A DNA stretch of 47,369 nt from an uncultured Coxiella sp. (lineage in GTDB: Bacteria; Pseudomonadota; Gammaproteobacteria; Comchoanobacterales; Comchoanobacteraceae), in assembly GCA_902538855.1 (NCBI GenBank), contig CACBGS010000001.1:50001-97369 (forward strand), in the 5' to 3' direction. The notes beneath the pieces are model-generated. The model was not told the DNA's origin. It was given only the letters and a program-made list of their open reading frames with translations, and did no database searches. Below are positions 1 through 8,399 of the stretch, in pieces (the first letter of the stretch is position 1; each line of letters starts with the position of its first letter). Made by a program: the position numbers and the translations under genes.

Positions 1-1017
<1,017 letters not shown>

Positions 1018-1071
1018 AAAGCGAGCGCCTATCCGTGTTATTTGCGATGATATTTCATGTATGTAAGGTTT

Positions 1072-1187
1072 GTTTGGTCACTGTAGTGACTGGGAACCAC
1101 CTGATTCCATTCCGAACTCAGAAGTGAAACCAGTTTACGCCGATGATAGTGCAGGAGTCCCTGTGTGAAAGTAGGTCGTGGCCAAAC
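1072..1187 (+). rRNA. rrf: 5S ribosomal RNA
   Basis: A 116-nt sequence with the 5S hallmarks CCGAACTCAGAAGTGAAAC and GCCGATGATAGT. The ends GTTTGGTCA and TGGCCAAAC pair to form the terminal helix, which set the ends used here. It lies directly downstream of 23S, as usual for a bacterial rRNA operon. Confidence 0.95.
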
Positions 1188-1200
1188 GTTTTTATCCTTG

Positions 1201-1239
1201 AAAAAACCGAGTAGTATTATTACTGCTCGGTTTTTTTTT
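1201..1239 (+). terminator. Rho-independent terminator of the rRNA operon
   Basis: A hairpin with arms CCGAGTAGTA and TACTGCTCGG (one G-U pair) and a four-base loop is followed by nine T residues. It lies 14 nt after 5S and closes the rRNA transcript. The following bases up to 1393 are AT-rich and hold only the putative leader of the next gene. A TATAAT at 1361-1366 is a possible -10 element for that gene. Confidence 0.93.
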
Positions 1240-1393
1240 ATCTAAATTATTCTGTATTTATTTTCTTTTTCGGATATTAATGTTCTATATTATTTTGCTT
1301 TTGATCTGTGTTAGTTAATATTAGGTAATATATTGGTTTGATTTTATTATAAGTTGCTGATATAATTGTATTTTAATAATAAATAATATAATT

Positions 1394-2644
1394 ATGGCAC
1401 ATCGCTTAGGGTATTTTGGTAATAATTTGCAAACTTTAGATATCAACGCCGTTGATAGATCTGGTTTTACTGCACTTATGCGTGCTATTCAGGATAATAA
1501 TGATAGTTTAGTGTCCGATTTGTTTGCCAATCCAGATATAGATATTAGCTATCAATTAGAGGAGGGTGTCTCTGCGCTTACTTTAGCACTTGATAGCGCT
1601 AATTTATCTATTACAGCACGTTTGCTGCGAATTATGCCCCATGTTAATATGGTCTGCTTATCTTCTTATTATCTTTCTGATACGCTTGCAGAAGCTTTGG
1701 CGCTTCTTAATTTAGCAGAACTGTGCCAGAGTAGTGCTTTGTTTTCTGATCTATTCAATATAGAATCTACTACTGATGCTGATAGAATAATATTACTTCA
1801 GAAAGTACTCTCTTATGCTGTTGTAAATGGCTCTAATGCTAATGCTATCTTTATTACCAAAGTTTTCGGGCTGGATTCGTATGATGATTTATCAAAGTAT
1901 CAAGATGTACGATTTTTCATTGCTGCTATGCTTCGTCTTGGAAAGTTTGATATCTATCATATATTCATTGAATATTACGCTGATATGTATGCATTTGAGT
2001 CTTTGTGTGAAGATGCTTATTTCTTTAGTTCTTCGGCTGATGCGTATTATGAAAAATTTTATGATAACCTTGATGTTGTTGCAAAAACACATCCGTTTTT
2101 GATAGCGCTGGAAAAGGGTTATACTTGGTTGTTGGATGATTTCTTTAATATGAATGAAGATAATTACTTAGTATTTAGTATTCATGAGTATTCTAATAAT
2201 ATATTAGACCTACTATCCTGTGCTAGTAAAGATGTATTAGAATCGTTGCTTGCTAATATTGCTTTTCTAGATAGTATAGGTATAGATAGTAATAGCTTGT
2301 TTCTATCTGCTGTACAGTCCTCTAATGTAGAACTGTTAGCTTTGTTGTTAGCAAATGATACTATAGAAGTGCCTGATAATTTATTAATGTGGGCATTAGC
2401 AGTGGAAGATGGCTCGTTAGATTGCGTTAAGCTTATATTAGCTTCTGGAAGAGTATTTGTACCAATGACTTTTGCCTTAGATGCTGCTATTAATGAAAAT
2501 ATTTTAGAAACTTGTGATGATATGGATAATAGTAATATGCTTTTAGCTATTATCAATCAATATGATTATAATTTATCTAAAGATTACTTGTGCTCTTTGA
2601 TAGATCCTGAGCTGGACGATGAGCAGTCGTTGCGGCTATATTAA
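1394..2644 (+). CDS. Ankyrin-repeat-like protein, candidate host-directed effector
   Basis: The product has 416 residues. The N-terminal part (about residues 20-90) shows ankyrin-type helix pairs: GFTALMRAIQDNNDSLVSDL, then GVSALTLALDSANLSITARL. Further weak helical repeats follow (for example SNVELLALLLAND near the C-terminal third). No catalytic domain, signal peptide or membrane segment is evident. Ankyrin proteins of intracellular bacteria often bind host proteins, so an effector role is inferred from the family and from the effector-like neighbours. The start is the ATG at 1394; the leader is AT-rich with no clear Shine-Dalgarno. The gene lies next to the rRNA operon and converges on a minus-strand unknown gene. 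It has no clear TGTRCTATAA box, only TATAAT 28-33 nt upstream. Confidence 0.75.
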   Translation: MAHRLGYFGNNLQTLDINAVDRSGFTALMRAIQDNNDSLVSDLFANPDIDISYQLEEGVSALTLALDSANLSITARLLRIMPHVNMVCLSSYYLSDTLAEALALLNLAELCQSSALFSDLFNIESTTDADRIILLQKVLSYAVVNGSNANAIFITKVFGLDSYDDLSKYQDVRFFIAAMLRLGKFDIYHIFIEYYADMYAFESLCEDAYFFSSSADAYYEKFYDNLDVVAKTHPFLIALEKGYTWLLDDFFNMNEDNYLVFSIHEYSNNILDLLSCASKDVLESLLANIAFLDSIGIDSNSLFLSAVQSSNVELLALLLANDTIEVPDNLLMWALAVEDGSLDCVKLILASGRVFVPMTFALDAAINENILETCDDMDNSNMLLAIINQYDYNLSKDYLCSLIDPELDDEQSLRLY

Positions 2645-2730
2645 TATATTCCAAGATCTATATTTAAACTATTGGTAGTAACTATAGTTATATGTATAGC
2701 TCTTAATTACTTGCATATGCCTGTTTTGTA

Positions 2731-3918
2731 CTATCTTGTAAGGCCGCCGCTATTATTTTCATTTGTAATTCGAACTTCTTGTTTATTTGCCATTTCTCTC
2801 TCTATATCAGCTGCTCGTCCTTTACAGTCCTTTATTTTTTTTGATTGGTCTTCAAGCTCTGATGATCTTAACTTAAATTCTTTCTGTGGTGGATTTATAT
2901 TTGCTTTAACTTCTGTAACTGGTGCAACAAGTGTAACTGGTGGTAAGTTTGCTGTTTTTGCTTTTCTCTTAATAATATTAATATATGTTGAAATATTCTT
3001 TTTATATTCTTCGGCTGTTGGCTCTTTAAATTTAAGAAAGTTACTATTACCAAATTTTTCTTTTAGTCTTGCATTTACTGCTTTTTTGAATTCATTTCCA
3101 ACATCCTGTCTATTTATTAAACTTTCTAATAAAGGGTTCGTGTTGGAGTTCTGATGTTGCTTTTCGAAATCATTGAAATTTTGATTATCTTTACCTTCTA
3201 GTACATAATCTATTAGTAGTGAAGCTTTCTTCTGTGCTTTTGGTGTTATAATCGAATCGACACTTTTACTTGCTACAGCTGCGATTGCTGATCCCCCAAT
3301 TACATGCACAGCACCTGGGTGTAGTAAGTGTAAAAGAATGGTAGGATCTTTTATAAAACCCTCTCTATCGCCTTTAGCATCGCGCATTATTTTTAGTAGT
3401 GGTAATAAGTCAGATAGTGCTGCTATTGCGGCATCTTTATTTGTTATAGGTTTTCCTTGTATTGTGTTGTCTTTTATACTTGTTTCTTTGGCAAACATTT
3501 TTATAATTGGGCGAAATATTCCTGCTAGCAGCTTTCCTAGTGTGCCAAATACTGTTTGTCCTGCGGTAATGCCCGCTCCTGCTGCCATGCTTTTTGCTTG
3601 TGGTCTTTTATATTCTTGAAGTTTAATATACATAATTAGTTCTGCACATACACCATTAAAATTATTTGGTTTACTAAGTTCTGAGTTATATATTTTTTCT
3701 AGTATTTTAGTAGCATTTTCGCCAGATTCCTTCTTAGGGTTGCGATCAGTACGTTCTTTTCCTTGTGCTATAAATGGATCATTTTCATCACTTTTTTCTC
3801 TCTCGATATAGTGACTTAAGGCTTTATCAGCATCTGATAATAATTGATTATATTGCTGCTTATCAGTGTTGTTGCTCTGCACCGTTGGAATATTATTGCT
3901 TTGATGACTAGTGGCCAT
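2731..3918 (-). CDS. Unrecognised protein with hydrophobic glycine/alanine-rich centre
   Basis: The product has 395 residues from the ATG at 3918. An in-frame GTG at 3939 would be too close to the putative -10 element at 3949-3958, so the shorter form is preferred. The N-terminal 80 residues are polar (many N, Q, K, D). A central stretch holds hydrophobic, small-residue segments (AGAGITAGQTVFGTLGKLL and VIGGSAIAAVASK) that could associate with membranes. The C-terminal 120 residues are highly charged and probably helical. No family was recognised. The TATACTATAA box 40 nt ahead of the ATG places it in the same promoter class as the other effector-like genes. It converges on the ankyrin-like gene, with 86 nt between the stops and no clear terminator. 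Confidence 0.7.
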   Translation of the reverse strand: MATSHQSNNIPTVQSNNTDKQQYNQLLSDADKALSHYIEREKSDENDPFIAQGKERTDRNPKKESGENATKILEKIYNSELSKPNNFNGVCAELIMYIKLQEYKRPQAKSMAAGAGITAGQTVFGTLGKLLAGIFRPIIKMFAKETSIKDNTIQGKPITNKDAAIAALSDLLPLLKIMRDAKGDREGFIKDPTILLHLLHPGAVHVIGGSAIAAVASKSVDSIITPKAQKKASLLIDYVLEGKDNQNFNDFEKQHQNSNTNPLLESLINRQDVGNEFKKAVNARLKEKFGNSNFLKFKEPTAEEYKKNISTYINIIKRKAKTANLPPVTLVAPVTEVKANINPPQKEFKLRSSELEDQSKKIKDCKGRAADIEREMANKQEVRITNENNSGGLTR

Positions 3919-3948
3919 GATTTTTAAAAAATTATACACTCACATAGA

Positions 3949-3958
3949 TTATAGTATA
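3949..3958 (-). promoter_or_regulatory. Effector-type promoter box (TATACTATAA)
   Basis: Read on the minus strand, TATACTATAA followed by T begins 40 nt before the ATG at 3918, the same spacing as the TGTRCTATAA boxes of other genes in the window. It differs from the consensus at one position (A for G). It decides the start of the downstream gene. Confidence 0.6.
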
Positions 3959-4076
3959 ATGCTCTCTATGTTTCTGTTTTTATTGTTTTTTATTTTATAT
4001 CTTTTCTTGCTACTGTGGTATATAAATTGTTATTTAGTATAGATGTATATTAAAAAAACAGTGTATTTTATATTAT

Positions 4077-4086
4077 TGTGCTATAA
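4077..4086 (+). promoter_or_regulatory. Effector-type promoter box (TGTGCTATAA)
   Basis: A perfect TGTRCTATAA box 36 nt upstream of the ATG at 4113. Its TATAAA would serve as the -10 hexamer. The -35 region is weak; TGTATT lies about 20 nt upstream of the TATA. Confidence 0.65.
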
Positions 4087-4112
4087 AAAAATAATATTGT
4101 TTTGGTTTTATT

Positions 4113-4967
4113 ATGAAAAAAGTCATACATGTTCCTCGTTCTCTGCTTTTAGCTAATAAAAAAAGCGGTGGTGGGTTGCCCTTAGGTTCTGTAAAGATAA
4201 ATGAATTTTTTGATGCATGTCGAGAAAATCATATTGATCCGCTAGAACAGAGAGATATTTCTGGCGCTTCTTCTATTCTTATTAATGCGGTTATTTCTGG
4301 TAATATGGATGCTATACAGGTATGTTTGGAAAGGATAAAATCTTTAGAAAATAGGGATGACTGGTTGAATATTACTAGCATATATGGTGGCCCATTATAT
4401 ATTGCTGCGCAATCAAAAAATCCTGAATTGGTTGCTGCTTTAATTGATTTTGGTTTTGATCCTAACTCTGAAGATAAAAAAAAGATGGAATTCCCTCTAG
4501 AAATTGCTATTAAAAAATCCAATGGATTGGTTGTAGAAAAACTTATAGAAAAAGGTGCTGATCCTTTCTTATTGCTAAAAGATGAGTCTGATAATTTTCA
4601 GAAAGCAATTAATTTGTCTTCTGAAATTTCTGTGGTTGCGCCACTTATTAGCTATGTTGAAGAAATTATACGAAATCTTATACCTGAACAAGCGCTTGAG
4701 AAAAGTTTCTATGAAAATATAAATAGATATGTAGATATAATTGAGGATTCTATTAAGGCTAAAGTTCATACTTACCAAGCTGCTCTTGAAACACACTCTG
4801 CGGATCCAACGCATATAAACACTGTGCTTGACGATTTGACAGGCTATCTCAAGCGTATAGAGGAAATTAAACAACAACCTGGACTATTACGTTCTAGATC
4901 AGGTTCTCAAGATAGTGGGAATACTACAGTTGAAAGTCGTCCATCAACGCCATCAAATGATTATTAA
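4113..4967 (+). CDS. Ankyrin-repeat protein, candidate effector
   Basis: The product has 284 residues. Ankyrin repeats occupy about residues 45-155: ISGASSILINAVISGNMDAI, then GGPLYIAAQSKNPELVAALI followed by DFGFDPN, then FPLEIAIKKSNGLVVEKLI followed by EKGADP. These match the ankyrin pattern of a TPLH-like turn, paired helices and a GADPN-type loop. The rest is helical and the last 30 residues are polar and Ser/Thr-rich (RSRSGSQDSGNTTVESRPST), as is common at the translocation-signal end of type IV effectors. That role is inferred. No signal peptide is present. The gene follows a perfect TGTGCTATAA box and is divergent from the minus-strand unknown gene upstream. The gap to the next gene (4968-5159) is AT-rich and shows nothing convincing. 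Confidence 0.8.
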   Translation: MKKVIHVPRSLLLANKKSGGGLPLGSVKINEFFDACRENHIDPLEQRDISGASSILINAVISGNMDAIQVCLERIKSLENRDDWLNITSIYGGPLYIAAQSKNPELVAALIDFGFDPNSEDKKKMEFPLEIAIKKSNGLVVEKLIEKGADPFLLLKDESDNFQKAINLSSEISVVAPLISYVEEIIRNLIPEQALEKSFYENINRYVDIIEDSIKAKVHTYQAALETHSADPTHINTVLDDLTGYLKRIEEIKQQPGLLRSRSGSQDSGNTTVESRPSTPSNDY

Positions 4968-5159
4968 ATATTTTTTATGTGATAAATAGTTAAATACTAT
5001 CCGTGCTATGTGTGCTCTAAACATATCTGTGTTCGTATAGTTACTGTATATGGTAGCTGCTTTTTGTTAGTATTTAAGAAAAATTTAAAGTATATACTGT
5101 GTTTTCACCTGCTAAATTATTATATAGTATTCCTACTTGTTTAATTGTGGAGCTGATCC

Positions 5160-6767
5160 GTGTGGGATGAAAAATTAAAAGGTGCTTTAAGCATATGCTT
5201 ATCTAATGATGATTTTAATATCACTCAAAAGAATATATTAGATATTTTGCTAAATAATGACGATGTTAAAATGGCCTTATGTTTGTTTACCTACTTATCT
5301 TGTAAGGCACAAGGAAGATTATTTTTGTTGTACTTGGTGGGTGATTTGTCTATGGCTAATAGAGATTTTATTAATCATCGTATCGAGCAAAAAGACTGTG
5401 ATCAGTATGATGTGTCAAAACAATATATGCAGGAATATTTAGGTATATCAACGCTTAGGGCGTTGCTTAACTGTGAGCGAAATATTGGCTATGATGTACT
5501 ATTTAGATCTCCTTATCTTGTAGATAAAATAACAAGTGATACATTGTGTAGTGCTGATGCTTTGTCTTTACCACCCATAGCTTCTATGTGTGCAAGTATC
5601 GCAGGGATACACCTATTAAATCATTATGAGAGCATACATGCTAAGATAACAAAAGCAGCTTTTAATAAGGCTTATACTATTTCTATCGGTGGTATGGAAC
5701 AGGCTATGACATGTTTACAGTCACTTTTGCTTGTTGACAAAGGGTGTGAGTTATTAATACACAATACAGCATTACTTAATTTAGTTGATGATAATATCCT
5801 TAATACAGCTTTTACTTTCGGTAATCAAACTTTTCATCCTATACATATACTGACTGGTTATGCTCTGCGGTATCACTCTGGTACAGCTCTAGAAATACTG
5901 CTTAATAAAGTATCAGCGGATACTCTTAATAATGCTATTGATGGTGAGGCGTCTTTTTTACAAGAAAGAGTGGATGATATTGAAAATATTTATTTGCTTG
6001 ATAATGAAAATGTGATTAATAAATTATCTGTTGAGGGTATAAATCGCTATTATGATGGTCGTAATGTACTTGCTGTTTTAAGTAGTTGTGAAGAGGGTAT
6101 GGAGCTTTTAGAGAAGCATGCTGATGTATTTATGCAAAAAGCTACAGATGCTGGTTTGAATGCCCCGATGCGCTCAGGTTATGCAACAGATGGTTTAAGT
6201 ACTATTGCTGCGCTTGCACGCACTGTAAAAGGACTATGTATTTTAGATGTTTGCCCTGATTTAGAGAATAAAATAAATGATTGGACTCTAGACTGTTGTA
6301 TAGAAGGTTATAGAGCTACACCTTCGTTACGTACACTATTAACCTCTCATGATACTAATGTGTTAAGTGATTACGTTAACAGTAAAAGTGGTAGGGTGTT
6401 GATACTAAAAGCTAATAACTGGGAAATGGCATATAATGCTAGTACTGTGGATAATAACCAGGGACAGAATAATTTTACTGAAGCTGCGTATACATTTTTT
6501 TCTATACATTCACCTGTGCGTTGCGCAATAACTGGCTGTCCAATGTCTAATCCAGTTAAGATACATATAGGTGATCGTGCTATTGATGAGACGGCTTATG
6601 ATTACCATGCTATTTTTTGGCATCTTTTCTTATATAAAACTATCCCTGGTAGGGATGTCATAGTTTTAAATAATGGACAAAATCCCGATACAATACTTAG
6701 ACCTAATAATCAACTCAAAGATATTATTGATGATAATCAACCTGATTATGTGTCTAGCTTTAAATAG
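5160..6767 (+). CDS. Helical-repeat protein with C-terminal U-box-like domain, candidate E3 ubiquitin ligase effector
   Basis: The product has 535 residues. Residues 455-526 resemble a U-box: CAITGCPMSNPV matches the opening C-P-I-T-G...M-x-x-P-V, then Gly, Tyr-Asp, Ile and Trp occur at suitable spacing, and ILRPNNQLKDII matches the closing L-x-P-N-x-x-L-(R/K)-x-x-I. U-boxes recruit ubiquitin E2 enzymes in eukaryotes and occur in the Legionella effector LubX. Residues 1-450 form degenerate helical repeats with recurring G...LL and LxxKI patterns, perhaps a substrate-binding solenoid. The GTG start at 5160 is supported by GGAG at 5149-5152. No TGTRCTATAA box was found; TATAGT at 5123-5128 is a weak -10 candidate. 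The last 8 bases overlap the end of the convergent gene. The coding call is firm; the U-box assignment is by motif only. Confidence 0.65.
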   Translation: MWDEKLKGALSICLSNDDFNITQKNILDILLNNDDVKMALCLFTYLSCKAQGRLFLLYLVGDLSMANRDFINHRIEQKDCDQYDVSKQYMQEYLGISTLRALLNCERNIGYDVLFRSPYLVDKITSDTLCSADALSLPPIASMCASIAGIHLLNHYESIHAKITKAAFNKAYTISIGGMEQAMTCLQSLLLVDKGCELLIHNTALLNLVDDNILNTAFTFGNQTFHPIHILTGYALRYHSGTALEILLNKVSADTLNNAIDGEASFLQERVDDIENIYLLDNENVINKLSVEGINRYYDGRNVLAVLSSCEEGMELLEKHADVFMQKATDAGLNAPMRSGYATDGLSTIAALARTVKGLCILDVCPDLENKINDWTLDCCIEGYRATPSLRTLLTSHDTNVLSDYVNSKSGRVLILKANNWEMAYNASTVDNNQGQNNFTEAAYTFFSIHSPVRCAITGCPMSNPVKIHIGDRAIDETAYDYHAIFWHLFLYKTIPGRDVIVLNNGQNPDTILRPNNQLKDIIDDNQPDYVSSFK

Positions 6768-8235
6768 GTGTAACAAGCGATGGGGGCGGTTGCGTGATGC
6801 CACTAAGAAAGTCCTCCCAGCTATCATGCTGATTTAGACAATCAAGGATTGTAGCACTGTCTATAGTAGTATTTGGTAATATGCTTTTGATTATTGGCAT
6901 CAGCCTTGTAATGCTTATATTATTAGCTTGCCTACTGAGTGTTTCAAAAAGCCCATTCACAATATGTGAGCTGCCGATATTTTTACTTTGTTGTTGAAAT
7001 GTATGATGATGGGTATAAATGCTTTTATATAAGTGTTTTTTGTCTAATAGTCCTGTTTTATATAGGCTTTGTACTAATATACAAGGTAGCTTATAAATAG
7101 TGCTTACGCTCTTTTTTTGACATATAAACCATAGGCTTAGTGCTGGGTCTGATAATGTGTCGGCGGTATTGGGAATATTTGCAATAAAACTATCACTGTG
7201 TTGTTTAGGGTATTGCTCTAGTCTCTTATTAAGATTTTCTAGAGTATGATTTTTTGTATACCTATTGAAATAATCCTCATAAATACTCTCTAGAGCAAAT
7301 ACAATGCCGCGTAGTTCTGGTTGGTAATATTCGGTATATCCTAAAAGATTTATGGTGACTATACACTCAGTTTGCTCCATTTGGAAAGTGTTTTTTCTAA
7401 GCATGTATATTATGTTTTTAACTATATTTCCTATTATTATAGGTCTATTGTTTGTGCTGATTGCTGTTGAGAGTAAAAAGAAAGCCAGGATATTGTTTAG
7501 TGCATGGGGTGTTTTAGGTAGGAATATTTGCCAATCGGTATCGGTAAAAGTTTTAAAGTGTTCTTCTAGGTTATTGAAGATAACTATACTTGCTTGTGCG
7601 CTTGCTGTTATGCCTGGTTTACAGGCTTGATAATGATCACTAAGTGTTGTAAAAATATGGCTGTCATTTTCCATAGCTAAGATGTGTTTTTTATCTATGT
7701 TTTTAAAAAACTCTGTGTAGATACTTGCTGTTAAAAAATGATGCGGATAATTCAGTATCATCCTTATAAGTACATTTGTTTTACTGTGTTGCGGCCAATC
7801 TATTAGGTGTGTTTTTACTAGATTGCCGGTTATATTATCCATATCAATATGTTGTATACTTTTGTGCGGTAGAGCAGTGGTTTTTTCCATTATAATATTG
7901 CTTAAAATAGATTTCTGCTGCTCAATATATAACCATGTGCTCCCGGGTAGTGTACTGGCTATCATATATATTTTCTGTACACATTTTTTATAGCTTACAT
8001 AAAGCTGTTGTAGGTTGTTATCTTTGTTATGAGGTAAACACTCAAGGTTAATGATGGTTAGAATTTCAGGTTGCTTGCTTAGTATTGTTTGCCAACAATG
8101 ACTATCTATATATATGTTTAGTTGGTCAATGAGTTTGTCATAATCATTTTTTATCTGAGTATTACTTAGAATATTTTGTACGCTTGTAATAAGCTCGACT
8201 ACTGTTAATCCAGTTGCTTGCATAAAATTTACCAA
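6760..8235 (-). CDS. Unrecognised 491-residue protein
   Basis: No domain was recognised. The protein is rich in His, Gln, Ile and Leu and looks largely alpha-helical, with no signal peptide or convincing membrane segment. The start is probably the TTG at 8235, because GGAGAAG lies about 5 nt upstream of it. The first ATG (five codons in, at 8223) is too far from that ribosome site. The end overlaps the convergent U-box-like gene by 8 bases. It is divergent from the first kinase-like paralogue, across an intergenic region with palindromes. Its surroundings suggest an effector, but nothing in the protein itself shows this. Confidence 0.6.
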   Translation of the reverse strand: MVNFMQATGLTVVELITSVQNILSNTQIKNDYDKLIDQLNIYIDSHCWQTILSKQPEILTIINLECLPHNKDNNLQQLYVSYKKCVQKIYMIASTLPGSTWLYIEQQKSILSNIIMEKTTALPHKSIQHIDMDNITGNLVKTHLIDWPQHSKTNVLIRMILNYPHHFLTASIYTEFFKNIDKKHILAMENDSHIFTTLSDHYQACKPGITASAQASIVIFNNLEEHFKTFTDTDWQIFLPKTPHALNNILAFFLLSTAISTNNRPIIIGNIVKNIIYMLRKNTFQMEQTECIVTINLLGYTEYYQPELRGIVFALESIYEDYFNRYTKNHTLENLNKRLEQYPKQHSDSFIANIPNTADTLSDPALSLWFICQKKSVSTIYKLPCILVQSLYKTGLLDKKHLYKSIYTHHHTFQQQSKNIGSSHIVNGLFETLSRQANNISITRLMPIIKSILPNTTIDSATILDCLNQHDSWEDFLSGITQPPPSLVTPI

Positions 8236-8273
8236 TAAACTTCTCCGATTTTATATTTTTTAGTGTATGACTG

Positions 8274-8303
8274 CAATAATAGGCATGACGTTAGCTATTA
8301 TTG
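8274..8303. repeat. Inverted repeat, 9-bp arms, in divergent intergenic region
   Basis: CAATAATAG at 8274-8282 and CTATTATTG at 8295-8303 are perfect complements separated by 12 nt. The repeat lies between the divergent genes starting at 8235 and 8400 and could be an operator or a hairpin. It has no T-run on either side that would make it a terminator. Confidence 0.6.
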
Positions 8304-8305
8304 GT

Positions 8306-8320
8306 CGCTATAGCGCTATA
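8306..8320. repeat. Overlapping palindromes CGCTATAGCG and TATAGCGCTATA
   Basis: Two perfect palindromes of 10 bp (8306-8315) and 12 bp (8309-8320) overlap here, about 80 nt before the ATG at 8400 and about 75 nt before the divergent start at 8235. The placement fits a binding site for a dimeric regulator. Confidence 0.5.
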
Positions 8321-8344
8321 TTTTCTGTTAAGTTTATGAATTTA

Positions 8345-8371
8345 TGTTTTTTTACTGTTTTGTACTATAAG
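8345..8371 (+). promoter_or_regulatory. Effector-type promoter (TGTACTATAA box at 8361-8370)
   Basis: A perfect TGTACTATAA box starts 39 nt before the ATG at 8400. TGTTTT at 8345-8350 lies 21 nt upstream of the TATA, at the -35 position. Confidence 0.65.
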
Positions 8372-8399
8372 TAATATTAAGAATAAAAAGGTTGTATTT

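Noticed and set aside
2727-2734. TGTACTAT, part of the effector box
   Set aside because: It lacks the final AA, sits at the end of a minus-strand gene and has no start codon downstream at the usual distance; taken as chance.
2672-3154. 160-codon plus-strand frame with hydrophobic residues
   Set aside because: It lies antisense inside the 3' half of the minus-strand gene 2731-3918, which has a promoter box and normal coding character. The hydrophobicity is an antisense artefact.
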